From positions 186,001 to 250,000 of the forward strand of contig CAWJJO010000012.1 of assembly GCA_963843285.1 (NCBI GenBank): DNA of 64,000 nucleotides, in the 5' to 3' direction. This DNA comes from CAZDDB01 sp963843285 (lineage in GTDB: Bacteria > Acidobacteriota > HRBIN11 > JAKEFK01). Made by a program: the position numbers and the translations under genes. Position 1 is the stretch's first letter; every line of letters begins with the position of its first letter. A model generated the notes under the pieces. The model had not been told where the DNA came from. It worked only from the letters and a program-made list of their open reading frames with translations, and did no database searches. Below, one piece after another: positions 36,639 through 46,205 of the stretch.

Positions 36639-36675
36639 GCTCAAACCAGATCAAACTGGCTCAAACCAGATCAAA
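36639..36675. repeat. Tandem direct repeat and TTGCA-rich region next to tRNA fragment
   Basis: GCTCAAACCAGATCAAA occurs twice, 20 bp apart. Just downstream (36676-36773) several TTGCAA/TGCAAG words occur, including the palindrome-like TTGCAAGTACTTGCAAG at 36725-36741. A near copy, CGCAAGTAACTTGCAAG, lies at 40069-40085 before the intact tRNA. These could be recombinase or excisionase sites; that is a guess. Confidence 0.4.
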
Positions 36676-36773
36676 AGTTGCACGCTATTGCAAAGTGCAA
36701 ACCTCATCATTCCAACTCAAAATGATTGCAAGTACTTGCAAGGCGCAAACCCAAAATCCATTTGCAAGCAGTA

Positions 36774-37013
36774 TTATTTTGAAGTGTGGAATAAGGAAGC
36801 TTTAGAACTTTTTCTGCGGCCAAGCTCAGTTTGGCGGAGACGCTCATCGCAAGCAATTTTGATCCAAGCCTGTCGCGTAATGCCGATCTCGCGACAGTCC
36901 GCATCGATTTTCTTGAGCAGCTCAAGAGGGAAATCCATATTCACACGCTGTTTCGCTACCGGTGGTCCCGAAAAGTACAAGGAACTCTCCCAGTTCTTCT
37001 CGATACTCGACAT
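36774..37013 (-). CDS. BrnA/CopG-like ribbon-helix-helix antitoxin
   Basis: 79 residues from Met 37013. The core QRVNMDFPLELLKKIDADCREIGITRQAWIKIACDERL is a ribbon-helix-helix fold: a beta strand, then two helices around a GITRQ turn. The N-terminal NWESSLYFSGPP tail resembles antitoxins that bind a BrnT-type toxin. The frame continues upstream into the toxin-like fragment below without a stop. Probably a DNA-binding repressor of its own locus. Confidence 0.6.
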   Translation of the reverse strand: MSSIEKNWESSLYFSGPPVAKQRVNMDFPLELLKKIDADCREIGITRQAWIKIACDERLRQTELGRRKSSKASLFHTSK

Positions 37014-37139
37014 AAATGTCAAAAACCGGCTTCCCGCTAAACCGATGATTCGATATTGGTCGGGTTCATCTGATCGCCGGTCTTCCACGTAAGGAAAATA
37101 AAGAAGCCGACGAAAATAATACCACTCGATCCGGTGCAA
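37014..37139 (-). pseudogene. BrnT-like toxin fragment fused in frame to antitoxin
   Basis: The 42 codons before the antitoxin Met read FPYVEDRRSDEPDQYRIIGL then AGSRFLTF. This resembles the middle of BrnT toxins (DE-RY-IIG-GRxL). The N-terminal third and the C-terminal ISARxA motif are missing. A deletion or frameshift seems to have joined it to the antitoxin frame. Assignment is by eye. Confidence 0.4.
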
Positions 37140-37302
37140 CGTTGGAAAAAGCGAAGGCGGCGCCCATCGGTTACAGAGTTGTTCCCGGCATGACGAATGA
37201 TTCCTTTAGAGCGACGCACAAATTTGGCACATCATCGATTGAATGGCATACAATTGAGTGTCTGGCTGTTAAACAACTACCAATAACATTCAACCTAGAG
37301 AA

Positions 37303-38076
37303 ATGAGTGAAAACGAGGATTCTTTCCCCCATACGATCGGCCATTATCGAATATTGCGGAAGATCGGAGAAGGTGGGATGGGTGAAGTCTACCTTGCTGA
37401 GGATACGCGTCTCTACCGGAAGGTAGCACTCAAGATTTTGCCCTCAGAGTTTGTAAAAGAACCGGACCGTCTGCGCCGTTTCCAAAACGAAGCCCGCGCC
37501 GCCTCGGCGTTAAATCATCCCAACATTCTCATCGTCCATGATGTCGGGCAGGCGGGCCAAGTTCATTTTATTGCGACCGAGTACGTTGAAGGAAAAACAC
37601 TTCGAACGCAACTGTCCTCCGGAAAAATGAATGTTCGGGATGCACTTGAGATCGCGATTCAAACTATCAGTGCGCTCGCCTCGGCTCACGAAGCGGGAAT
37701 CGTGCATCGTGATATCAAGCCCGAAAACATCATGCTGCGACCTGACGGCTACGTGAAAGTGCTGGATTTTGGTCTGGCTAAAGTTACCCAATCCGATGGT
37801 TCCACGAACCTTACTGAAGCACCAACAATTACCGAAGCAGGCTACGTGATGGGTACTGTGAAATACATGTCGCCTGAGCAGGTGAGAGGGCATATTGCTG
37901 ATGCTCGTTCAGACATTTTCAGTGTCGGCATCCTGCTGTATGAAATGGTTGCCGGCGTTACACGCGCTTTCCAGGTAAAACGAGAAGCGACGTTATCGCG
38001 GCAATACTCGAAAAAGATCCTTTGCCTCTGGCGAACTATTCGGCCGGCGTTCCTGAGGAAATGGAATGGATCGTAA
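37303..38076 (+). CDS. Ser/Thr protein kinase domain, N-terminal part of frameshifted gene
   Basis: The kinase domain starts at HYRILRKIGEGGMGEVYLAEDTRLYRKVALKIL and has HRDIKPENIMLRP, DFGLAK and GTVKYMSPEQVRGHIADARSDIFSVGILLYEM, all key residues present. After VAGVTRAF the frame leaves the family pattern. The expected GKTRSDVIAAILEKDPLPL lies in the frame of the next ORF, and one extra C at CC 37971-37972 would join them. Read together, a membrane kinase with a TPR sensor of about 800 residues. Confidence 0.87.
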   Translation: MSENEDSFPHTIGHYRILRKIGEGGMGEVYLAEDTRLYRKVALKILPSEFVKEPDRLRRFQNEARAASALNHPNILIVHDVGQAGQVHFIATEYVEGKTLRTQLSSGKMNVRDALEIAIQTISALASAHEAGIVHRDIKPENIMLRPDGYVKVLDFGLAKVTQSDGSTNLTEAPTITEAGYVMGTVKYMSPEQVRGHIADARSDIFSVGILLYEMVAGVTRAFQVKREATLSRQYSKKILCLWRTIRPAFLRKWNGS

Positions 38077-39704
38077 ATAAGATGTTGCGGAAGGACAGGG
38101 ACGATCGCTATCAAACCGCAAGGGACTTGCTGAATGATCTAAGGGATTTCAAACGCAAGCTAGATGTTTCGTCGGAACTCAAACGGTCAGGCCATGCCAA
38201 AACTAAAAAATCGTTTTTGACCCACGCGCCTAAAATCTCTCTCAAATTTGTTTTCGGAACCCTTGCAGTCATTTTATTGATCATACTGAGTCTTTATCAT
38301 TTTAAAAAAGGAACAGGAAACATCGACTCTATTGCTGTCTTACCGCTTGTTAATATGGGCAGGGAAACCGAAATGGAGTATCTGACAGACGGCATCACGG
38401 AGACGATCATCTCCAGCCTCTCCCGGTTGCCAAACTTGAGAGTGATGGCGCGATCTACTGTTTTCCGGTACAAGCGACGAGAGGTGGATCCGCAAACTGT
38501 CGGAAAGGATCTCGGCGTGAATGCAGTAATGACCGGCAGGGTCATACAACACGGAAACGATCTTCTAATCACTATTGAGCTGGCAGATGCGCGAAACAAC
38601 AGCTACATTTGGAGCCATCAATACCATGGGAACGCCTCCAATTTACTTTCCATTCAGTCTGATATCGCGACGGATATTTCCGAAGGACTGCGTTTGGGAT
38701 TAAGCAGTGAGGAAAAAAAGCTGCTTGCGAAATACTATACGGATAACGTAGAAGCGTATCAGCTTTATTTGAAGGGGCGTTACTTCTGGAATAAGAGAAC
38801 AAAGGAGGGCATCGAAAAAGGTATTTCATACTTTCGGCAGGCTTTAGATACGGATCCAGCCTACGCGTTGGCCTGGTCCGGTTTGGCCGATTCTTATATC
38901 TCACTCACATTCTATGAATATGCCGCGCCGAAAGAAGCAATGCCTAAGGCAAAAGCTGCCGCTGCGAAAGCTCTTCAGATTGACGAATCGCTCGCTGAAG
39001 CTCACATTACCCTGGCACATGTAGCAGTTAATTTTGATTGGGACTGGGCGGCTTCCGAAAAGAAATTTAAGCGGGGGATTGAACTGAATCCCAACTATTC
39101 GACCGGCCATCAATGGTACGCGATACATTATCTGACTCCTATTGGTCGGTTCGATGAAGCGCTCGCAGAAGTGAAACGGGCTCAGGAACTAGATCCTTTG
39201 TCTCCGCTGATGAATACGTTCGTGGGCTCAACACTCTATTTCGCGCGGCGGTACGAGGAAGCTGCAAGGCAATGCCAGAAAGCATTCGAAATGGATCCAA
39301 ATTTCCCTGTAACACACTGGCATCTTGGTCTGATTTACGAGCAACAGGGCATGTATGAGCAAGCCATATCCGAACACAGGAAGGCAATCGATCTTTCGGG
39401 GGGTAGCCCGCGGTTTATCGCGGCCCTCGGCCACGCATTTGCGATTGCGGGCAAGCGAGAGGATGCGATGCGAGTTATTGCGCAACTGGATCAGCTATCG
39501 AAGCATGGTTACGTATCGCCTCTCGAACTCTCAGCCAGCTATGTAGCCCTTGGACAGAAAGAGCGAGCTTTCGAATTATTGGAGGATGCTTACAACGAGC
39601 GGTCATTCCAAATCACTTACCTCAAGGTACGGCCGGATTTCGATCCCATTCGCAATGATCCGCGCTTCGCGAACTTAATCCGCCGGATTGGCCTTGAACC
39701 TTGA
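38022..39704 (+). CDS. Kinase C-lobe, membrane helix and TPR sensor, C-terminal part of frameshifted gene
   Basis: Opens with the end of a kinase domain (EEMEWIVNKMLRKDRDDRYQTARDLLNDLRDFKRKL). A membrane helix (FVFGTLAVILLIILSLYHF), a FlgO/TolB-like domain (SIAVLPLVNMGRETEMEYL, TDGITETIISSLSRLPNLRVMAR) and about seven tetratricopeptide repeats follow (EAYQLYLKGRYFWNKRT to the end). The nominal start is not a real one. The repeats would sit outside the cytoplasm and bind partner proteins. Not interrupted further. Confidence 0.87.
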   Translation: MPLANYSAGVPEEMEWIVNKMLRKDRDDRYQTARDLLNDLRDFKRKLDVSSELKRSGHAKTKKSFLTHAPKISLKFVFGTLAVILLIILSLYHFKKGTGNIDSIAVLPLVNMGRETEMEYLTDGITETIISSLSRLPNLRVMARSTVFRYKRREVDPQTVGKDLGVNAVMTGRVIQHGNDLLITIELADARNNSYIWSHQYHGNASNLLSIQSDIATDISEGLRLGLSSEEKKLLAKYYTDNVEAYQLYLKGRYFWNKRTKEGIEKGISYFRQALDTDPAYALAWSGLADSYISLTFYEYAAPKEAMPKAKAAAAKALQIDESLAEAHITLAHVAVNFDWDWAASEKKFKRGIELNPNYSTGHQWYAIHYLTPIGRFDEALAEVKRAQELDPLSPLMNTFVGSTLYFARRYEEAARQCQKAFEMDPNFPVTHWHLGLIYEQQGMYEQAISEHRKAIDLSGGSPRFIAALGHAFAIAGKREDAMRVIAQLDQLSKHGYVSPLELSASYVALGQKERAFELLEDAYNERSFQITYLKVRPDFDPIRNDPRFANLIRRIGLEP

Positions 39705-40155
39705 CCTCCGAAATCTGAGCGGGAGTAGGTAGAAGACAATGAAATCTGAAAATTCTTGTGACCTATCTGTCATAATAAATGTCTTTGCCAGAGTCCGATG
39801 AAGATTCTGATGTCGATTCAGATGAAAGATCTACCTGCTATCAGACTCGATCGTAGGGACCGGTTCAGGCCATGGAAAATGAGTTGATGGTCGAAAGGTA
39901 GCACGCACTCTGCTTGATAAACCAAGTCGATTTGTTTAAAATTCATGGACTCCTCAGTGTTTGCAATTTTGTTGTAAATGGAACGAAAAGCCAGCAATAG
40001 GAATCCATTTTTAAGTGAGAAGCTTGGTGGTCGCGAAGTTTGTTTCGGCCGTTGCAATCGTGTAAATTCGCAAGTAACTTGCAAGTAGCCTTATTTTTTC
40101 ACAGCTTCATGGAAGCAAACGACCATACGTTAAGTTATTCTTTATAAATGGTTAA
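39705..40155. other. Intergenic region before tRNA-Thr
   Basis: 451 bp without a convincing gene. It carries the right copy of the 38-bp repeat (39908-39945) and TTGCAA words (CGCAAGTAACTTGCAAG, 40069-40085), both shared with the region around the tRNA fragment. A short minus-strand frame at 39818-40084 has no recognisable content and spans these repeats, so I do not call it. Confidence 0.5.
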
Positions 40156-40228
<73 letters not shown>

Positions 40229-40603
40229 TTCTTGTACAACCTGCTGATCTTTAAGATTTCTGGTTCTTCTTTTTACCTATCTAATTCTGTAGAAGGCGCG
40301 AGTTTGACACAGGAAATTGAGTCGAAGTCGCAGCAGGCCAGAGACAGGACTTCGCGTGTTGAAAAAAATATACTTGATTAGGCGTACAAATATTGAAACG
40401 TGCTATACCGCAAGCACAACAATTTTAAGAAAGTATGGGGCGAAACCTGCGAAACAAATACCCTCAAAGAAAGAGTCGAATTGGATTTCCAAGAATATTG
40501 GAATCGTGAATACCCCGCTGAGTGTCGATGCAATTCTTCCCGTACAACTAAATCGCCTGAGCACTAATGGGAGTTCAATCGGAATGATGCACTACATTTC
40601 AGC
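40229..40603. other. Intergenic region after tRNA-Thr
   Basis: 375 bp. A plus-strand frame from 40317 (96 codons) overlaps the end of the phosphatase gene and has no recognisable motif or good ribosome site. I treat it as non-coding. No repeats or hairpins stand out. Confidence 0.4.
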
Positions 40604-42331
40604 TTAGCGTACGCGGGCAATCAGCAACGTCAGATCATCACTCTGCTCGCCCGCCATGAATTGCTGAACATTGTCTATAACGGTCTCGACAAGAAAAGGA
40701 GCGTTCAAATGCCGATTCTCCCGCAGGGTCTGCACTACGCCAGCTTCACCGAACTCCTCTTGTCTTGCATTCGTCGCTTCGATGACGCCATCCGTATACA
40801 AGGCCAGGATGTCGCCAGGGGCGAGTATAACTTCGGCAACCGCGCAGTCCCATTCTTCGAACAATCCTAGAACGGTAGCGTTGGCAGTCAGGCGCTCTAT
40901 GGTCTCGCCGCGCAGCAGCACCGGCGGGTTATGACCACAGTTGACGTAACACAGGCGACGAGTTGCATCATGATATATGCCCAGGAAAAGGGTGGCGTAG
41001 TTGCTCGGTTTGGTGGATTCGTAAAACATGCGATTCACGAAGCGCAGCGATCGAGGAAGGTCCTGCACGAGGATAGCAGACTGGCTGCGCAGGTTGGCTT
41101 GCAGGTTGGCCATCAACAAGGCTGCGGAAATGCCTTTGCCCGAAACGTCGGCTAGCACCAAGGCCACGCGGCTTGATCCCAGGTCCAGGAAGTCGTAGTA
41201 GTCTCCACCGACCGCACGCGCTTGAACTGATGTCGCGGCATAGTCGAGAGTGGTGAGCGGTGGGGTCCTCTGTGGTAGCAGCTTAATCTGCACTTGGCGG
41301 GCGATCTCCATCTCTCTAGCAGCAAGGCGCTCAGCTTCCAACCGCTCGCGTGCCGCTTGTTGACGGATCATTTGTACTCTTTCGCCGTTTACCACAGCCA
41401 GCGTCATTCCAGATATAGAAATCACGCCGAGAAACGACTGGAGTAGGAGCGCATTTTGCAGAGAGCCGCCTTTTGCGAAGGGCCCGAAGCCGTAGGCTGT
41501 TTCCCACACGACAACAACGGATATCAAGAAGTTTACAGCCGCAGCCCCGGCCGCCTCGAATCGGATTGCACCCCAAATTACGAATGGAAATACACCGAAT
41601 GCGAATATGTCCTCTCCGACTTCAAATCCAAAGCGCCTGTCGAAGATTACTAAGCAACTGATTACCGTACCCAACAAGAGAGCCGCCATGTTGAGGATCT
41701 GACGGGGTCCACGAATCGAGATCACCCGAGTGAAGGTCAGCAAGAGCGGCGTTACGATCAACACGCCCATTGCATCACCCAGATACCATATGAGCCACGC
41801 CATCCCGAAGCTAGCCCAAGGATTAACAGGCGTGAGAGATAAAACGATAGATCCTAAGGTAGCACTTATCGCCGTGGCCCCAAGCGCAGCAAAGACAATC
41901 AACCCGAGTGAATCCCGGAGTCGAGTGAGTGATCGAATGGATCTCAATGGATGAAACGATGGAAGTCGACGAAGCAACCAAGCGCCAGTCAAAGGGCTTA
42001 GTGTATTACCCACTGCAATGCCGAGCGCTGCCAGTGGCGGGATTGCGGTAAAGAAATTCACAAGAAAAGCACCGATCGCAACCGCTGGCCAGATACGATA
42101 GCCGACCACAAGCATTGCGCCCAGCGCGATTCCTGCAGGCGGCCACACAGGAGATACATTTCCGGTCGTGAACGGAATGGCTAGCCCGACCGCCCCCCCA
42201 ACGAAATAAGCGACAAGAACTGACACCAACTCTACAAGGTATTGAGTCGTTAGATGGGCCTGAATTCGAAGTTTAGCGTTGATCAACCCCTTCTCGGGCC
42301 TCTCACGAATCATCTTCCCGATCAGCCGCAT
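40604..42331 (-). CDS. MASE1-SpoIIE membrane phosphatase (PP2C family)
   Basis: 575 residues. The N-terminal MASE1 sensor (~30-310) comprises about eight helices with GLAIPFTTGNVSPVWPPAGIALGAML. A linker helix follows (~320-345), then a PP2C/SpoIIE (RsbU-like) domain: DYAATSVQARAVGGDYYDFLDL, LVLADVSGKGISAALLMANLQ, and GDILALYTDGVIEATNARQEEFG with the metal-binding Asp. It should dephosphorylate an anti-anti-sigma (STAS) partner in response to an unknown signal. No STAS or RsbW gene lies in the window. Confidence 0.91.
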   Translation of the reverse strand: MRLIGKMIRERPEKGLINAKLRIQAHLTTQYLVELVSVLVAYFVGGAVGLAIPFTTGNVSPVWPPAGIALGAMLVVGYRIWPAVAIGAFLVNFFTAIPPLAALGIAVGNTLSPLTGAWLLRRLPSFHPLRSIRSLTRLRDSLGLIVFAALGATAISATLGSIVLSLTPVNPWASFGMAWLIWYLGDAMGVLIVTPLLLTFTRVISIRGPRQILNMAALLLGTVISCLVIFDRRFGFEVGEDIFAFGVFPFVIWGAIRFEAAGAAAVNFLISVVVVWETAYGFGPFAKGGSLQNALLLQSFLGVISISGMTLAVVNGERVQMIRQQAARERLEAERLAAREMEIARQVQIKLLPQRTPPLTTLDYAATSVQARAVGGDYYDFLDLGSSRVALVLADVSGKGISAALLMANLQANLRSQSAILVQDLPRSLRFVNRMFYESTKPSNYATLFLGIYHDATRRLCYVNCGHNPPVLLRGETIERLTANATVLGLFEEWDCAVAEVILAPGDILALYTDGVIEATNARQEEFGEAGVVQTLRENRHLNAPFLVETVIDNVQQFMAGEQSDDLTLLIARVR

Positions 42332-42798
42332 AGCTTACTCAATATAGCATTTGCATTTTCGCCGAACCATTCAAACATATGAAAAACATGAGAACAAGAA
42401 GTGATTCGAGTCTCATTGTATCCGTATTTTCAGGAGATACGATAAAAAACAGGGACGCAAAAAGGCGGCCGACACTTACTATCCAGTACTTGCCAGATGC
42501 ACGATCCGCAAATGACCTCCCTTCCTTCAATCGAGGCAATGCGAAAGAAAATGTTGTGCTTCTCACCCAAGCTTCAAGAAAATCACTTTCTTCTTTGCCT
42601 ACAGCTTGCCATGCTGACATCATTCTTTCTTTGAGAATGCGTAGTCGCGGTATAATCTTGCAACAATGCCGATTGCACCGGGAACACGAGTTGGGACGCT
42701 CTGCGTGCTTTTGCACATTTGCGAGAAATCATCCGCGAAGATACCACTGTGCTGAATCGTTGTTGCAGCACCAATGCTGGAGGTAAAGTCCAGGCCGG
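42332..42798. other. Intergenic region with kinase-start remnant
   Basis: 467 bp. Long frames on both strands here have no recognisable content. A TATAAT hexamer (42651-42656) precedes ATG 42666, whose first codons read MPIAPGTRVG. This resembles the beginning of the Ser/Thr kinases of this organism type, but the frame then stops after 29 codons without a kinase domain. I read it as a possible fragment. Confidence 0.35.
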
Positions 42799-44055
42799 TT
42801 ACTTCAAAATCCAGTCATTCGATCTCCAAAGATCGTAATGCAAATCCTTGTGGCAGAAGTCCGGTTGTTCGATCACAGGCGTAAACCGTTGATCTGCACT
42901 GCGCCGCGTCTGAAGGTGCAGATCGATCGTTTCGATTCTCTGATTGTTTCCGATTCGTCTACAAAGATCTTTTCCAAGACTGAAATAGACGTTAGGATCA
43001 CATTGAATACGGGGTGTAAAATGCGTTGCACGAAGAGCCATATCCTGTTTTCGTCCGTCAGCAAAATGGATTGTTGCCCATGCCATGCATTGCAACGGCG
43101 CATCGAACATGTGCAGGGCAAACAGTCTACCCTCCCCTGTAAAAGATGGATCTCCAGGGAACGTGTAGGGCAGCAATTGAAGAATCGCAAACATTACAAC
43201 CACGGCGTATACACCTGCCGGTTCCCGTAGGCGGATAAATTTCTTTGTGTTCGGCGCCAACGGAGGATCTTGATCGGGATCGAGGGGATCTCGAATATAC
43301 CGGGTCAATAAAAAGATTGATAGGATCCCAAGCATTAAGGTTGGATAGAAAAAATCCACAACAGACCAGGATGCAATATGAAATGCGATGATTTGCGCGA
43401 AAGATATCCAGAAAATCCATCGATTCCGGGCCAGGAGTCCAAAAACGATGATCAGCTCCAAAAAAATGACATAAACGCAACTGGCGGGAATGAGGAATTC
43501 CGGAACACCTAAGGGCTTCCTCCCGTACAGTCCCGCGCCGGAAATCCAATCCGGAGTGAATTTTAAAGTGCCCGCCCAGAAATAAAAAGACACAATTAGA
43601 TACCTGAGAACTTGCCGCTTACCTGGAATAAACAGAAAAGCAAACGTCACGGCAAAAGTCATGTAATGCTGGTTCAGCCGCAGCCTGTAATCCTGAAATA
43701 GGATGATGGATTTCAGGATATTCAAAAAGAGGAGCGCGACCCAGGCCCGTGAAACATTTTTGCCTTGAAAGAATAGAATCACTGTCGCAATTGCAAATAT
43801 GACGTATCCCCTGAGAATCGACTCTGCCAGTTGCGAGGAGATTATTCGCCATTTGCCGCAATCTTCGAAAAAAGGCCAGCAAATGAGGGGCCCCTGCGAA
43901 GGTTCAAATATTTTGCTCAGGGGTTGGAGCGTCTCCCAATTCAAAAATGCCAATACATGCAGAAATGCGAGGGCTGCTCCGTAGAACCTGAGTGCTCGAT
44001 CGCGGGAAATCTCATCGATGTTACGCCGGAGAAAACGCATGTTACCGAAAATCAT
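42799..44055 (-). CDS. Polytopic membrane protein, HTTM-like layout, unknown
   Basis: 418 residues. About eight membrane helices lie in residues ~25-295 and a polar C-terminal ~100 residues follow. Motifs include NWETLQPLSKIFEPSQGPLICWPFF in the first loop, RLNQHYM in the third, and FYFWAGTLKFTPDWISG. The layout recalls HTTM/vitamin-K-carboxylase-like membrane proteins, but I cannot confirm this from motifs. Monocistronic, divergent from the gene at 44207. Confidence 0.65.
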   Translation of the reverse strand: MIFGNMRFLRRNIDEISRDRALRFYGAALAFLHVLAFLNWETLQPLSKIFEPSQGPLICWPFFEDCGKWRIISSQLAESILRGYVIFAIATVILFFQGKNVSRAWVALLFLNILKSIILFQDYRLRLNQHYMTFAVTFAFLFIPGKRQVLRYLIVSFYFWAGTLKFTPDWISGAGLYGRKPLGVPEFLIPASCVYVIFLELIIVFGLLARNRWIFWISFAQIIAFHIASWSVVDFFYPTLMLGILSIFLLTRYIRDPLDPDQDPPLAPNTKKFIRLREPAGVYAVVVMFAILQLLPYTFPGDPSFTGEGRLFALHMFDAPLQCMAWATIHFADGRKQDMALRATHFTPRIQCDPNVYFSLGKDLCRRIGNNQRIETIDLHLQTRRSADQRFTPVIEQPDFCHKDLHYDLWRSNDWILK

Positions 44056-44206
44056 AAGCTAATTTGACAATACTTGTTTGCATGACAGAATTTATCATGT
44101 CCCGCTCTGAACATACATCATCTCGGTTGACAGAAATGCTGCGATGCAATAAAGTGAGTTTCCCAGGTTTCACGGAAGGGAGATTTTTAGGCTTCGGAGA
44201 AACCTT

Positions 44207-44629
44207 ATGGAGGGGTTTGTGAAAAAGATCTTAAAGACTTTGCTGATCATCGGCATCTTTGCGGTGATCGTTTCCCCCGTTCTTGGCAAAACAGGCGGTA
44301 TCAAAGTAGACAGCGACATCCTTTGTGAAGTACACAGAGAAGACAATACTATACGACCAGGTTGTGCATCTGTTATCTGGCTGAACCTCCAGCAAGATAC
44401 TCCAGGTTCGTACACTTGCGAGATTTGTGACAGCGGGGATTGTGTCCCCTGTTCGGGCTTTGCGAATGATTTTGCGAGTCACAGTTGCGACGACGGCTAC
44501 TTTAGAAGTACCTTCTTTGCACCCAGCGGCACGGGTTCCCGCACCGTGGTCCTCTATGATTCAAACGGGGACAACGTTGGGAGAGACAGCTTCCGGTTGG
44601 TGGAATCAGCGGATTGTCCGCTGGATTAG
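44207..44629 (+). CDS. Secreted Cys-rich protein, unknown
   Basis: 140 residues. A signal peptide (KKILKTLLIIGIFAVIVSPVLG) is followed by a compact ~110-residue domain with eight Cys (LCEVH, GCASV, TCEICDSGDCVPC, SCDDG, DCPLD), likely paired. Either ATG 44207 or GTG 44219 (GGAGG 5 nt before it) could be the start. Small beta-rich extracellular protein of unknown role. A strong terminator follows it, so it is not in an operon with lanC. Confidence 0.68.
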   Translation: MEGFVKKILKTLLIIGIFAVIVSPVLGKTGGIKVDSDILCEVHREDNTIRPGCASVIWLNLQQDTPGSYTCEICDSGDCVPCSGFANDFASHSCDDGYFRSTFFAPSGTGSRTVVLYDSNGDNVGRDSFRLVESADCPLD

Positions 44630-44668
44630 AAGCCGAAGAACGTCTTCCAGTTTTTGAGAAGTCTTTCG

Positions 44669-44696
44669 GGCGGGCATTATTGCCCGCCTGATTTTT
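44669..44696 (+). terminator. Rho-independent terminator
   Basis: GGCGGGCA-TTAT-TGCCCGCC hairpin, perfect 8-bp stem, followed by TGATTTTT. It lies 40 bp past the stop of the Cys-rich gene. Confidence 0.85.
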
Positions 44697-44933
44697 GTTC
44701 GCAACCGTTTCGTGAATTCCGCGCTTCACAACCACCTTACCTGTACTTCCTGATTTTCTTCCAACACTTTGAAATCCGGATTTCCCGTAACGCGCCGCAA
44801 GTTTTCTGTTTGCTTCAAGTGCAAACCTCGCGTCTCGGCCTCCTCACGATTTCAGATGAAACTCCAAGACTCCAGATTCACATTGTAACTTTGCCGTTAT
44901 AGAATCAGCGGGGAATGCTGCAGATCATGACGA
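44697..44933. other. Promoter region of lanCB
   Basis: 237 bp between the terminator and lanC. No precursor-like peptide is visible on either strand. An AT-rich TTATAGAAT at 44898-44906 could be part of a promoter, but the -35 is unclear. Confidence 0.35.
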
Positions 44934-46202
44934 GTGCTCAGCGACATTAAATTGAAAAAACTGCTGACTCACGGATGGCGACCACTACTGGCAGGGACTT
45001 TACGAAAAAAGGCGTGGGAGGCAGTGAATGATATCGCCGAAGCGCTGAGGGATGATCCCGTTCGCAACGCATCGCTGGCCGGTGGAGCGGGCGGCCTTGC
45101 AATTCTATACAGCTATCTCGCGCGCGCACGGTCCGGATATGGCGATCAGGACAGGGCTGCAGGCTATCTGGATCAGGCGATCGATATGATCCCGGATACC
45201 GCTGTATCACCCGATCTATTCGGAGGTTTTACAGGCGTGGCCTGGGCGTGCGAGCATCTACAGATCGATATCTCTAATACGGTAGTAGACAGGGCGCTCC
45301 AGAAGTATTTGCGGGGAAGGAAGCGATGGGAAAATGATTACGATCTGGTTTCCGGCCTTGTAGGGATCGGCGTTTATGCTCTTGAAAGGTTGCCGCAACG
45401 TTCGGCTGCAGTCTGTTTGAAACTAGTCGTCCAACGGCTGGAGGAAACAGCCGAAGAGACTTCGGACGGTATAGCCTGGTATACACATCCGGATTTGCTC
45501 CCGGATTGGCAGCGCGAGAAATGTCCGAACGGGTATTACAATTTGGGATTGGCGCACGGTATTCCGGGTGTAATCGGAATTCTGGGAGCGTCGTATGCTG
45601 CCGGCGTACAACGCAAGCCGGCGAAACGACTTCTGGAAGGCGCAGTGGAATGGATGTTCCGGCAAAAGCTGCCGAAGGGTTCCACTTCCACTTTCCCCGT
45701 GTGGACCGGCCCCGGCATCAAGCCGGAACCGAGCCGGGCCGCATGGTGTTATGGCGACCTTGGCGTGTCGGCAGCGCTGTTCCTAGCATCACGATGTGTG
45801 GGCAACAAGAAATGGGAACAAATGGCGTTGGAGATTGCCTGTCGCACAGCGGAACGATCGCTCAAAGAGGCAAGAGTAAAAGATGCAGGCTTGTGCCATG
45901 GAGCAGCGGGGCTTGCCCACATCTTCAATCGAATGTTTCAAGCTACAGGAAATACGACACTTCGAAAAGCTGCGCGATTCTGGTTTCGGCACACGCTGCA
46001 ACTCAGACGGCCCGGCCAAGGGATTGGGGGCTTTTTCACCTACACCCCGAAGGAAGATGGAACCAGCTCATTCCGCAACGACCCCGACCTTGTGTCAGGC
46101 TCATCAGGGATCGCGCTCGCGCTTCTCGCGGCCATCTCACCGGTGTCGCCGGATTGGGACCGAATTCTGCTACTCTCAGTGAAAGACCACACCAAGAATT
46201 AG
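44934..46202 (+). CDS. Lanthionine synthetase C-like cyclase (LanC)
   Basis: 422 residues. LanC catalyses addition of Cys thiols to dehydroalanine/dehydrobutyrine, closing lanthionine rings. Zinc ligands are in place: Cys272 in AWCYGDLG, and Cys321-His322 in LCHGAAG. Further blocks are LGLAHGIPG (catalytic His), GGAGGLAIL and DPDLVSGSSGIALALL. Starts with GTG 44934; the ribosome site is weak. The stop lies 3 bp before lanB, so the two are co-translated. Together they form a class I lanthipeptide machinery whose substrates are encoded convergently at 49518 and 51128. Confidence 0.92.
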   Translation: MLSDIKLKKLLTHGWRPLLAGTLRKKAWEAVNDIAEALRDDPVRNASLAGGAGGLAILYSYLARARSGYGDQDRAAGYLDQAIDMIPDTAVSPDLFGGFTGVAWACEHLQIDISNTVVDRALQKYLRGRKRWENDYDLVSGLVGIGVYALERLPQRSAAVCLKLVVQRLEETAEETSDGIAWYTHPDLLPDWQREKCPNGYYNLGLAHGIPGVIGILGASYAAGVQRKPAKRLLEGAVEWMFRQKLPKGSTSTFPVWTGPGIKPEPSRAAWCYGDLGVSAALFLASRCVGNKKWEQMALEIACRTAERSLKEARVKDAGLCHGAAGLAHIFNRMFQATGNTTLRKAARFWFRHTLQLRRPGQGIGGFFTYTPKEDGTSSFRNDPDLVSGSSGIALALLAAISPVSPDWDRILLLSVKDHTKN

Positions 46203-46205
46203 AAC

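Noticed and set aside
40317..40607. 96-codon plus-strand frame after tRNA-Thr
   Set aside because: No ribosome site or motif; overlaps the end of the real phosphatase gene.
42339..42786. Long frames on both strands between the phosphatase and the HTTM-like gene (125 and 135 codons)
   Set aside because: Amino-acid patterns lack any family signature, both are anti-sense to each other and no ribosome site precedes either. Only a short MPIAPGTRVG start-like piece at 42666 seems meaningful.
44207..44629. Cys-rich secreted protein as lanthipeptide substrate
   Set aside because: It has a Sec-type signal peptide and a folded-domain composition, and a terminator separates it from lanC; the two short peptides at 49518 and 51128 fit far better.
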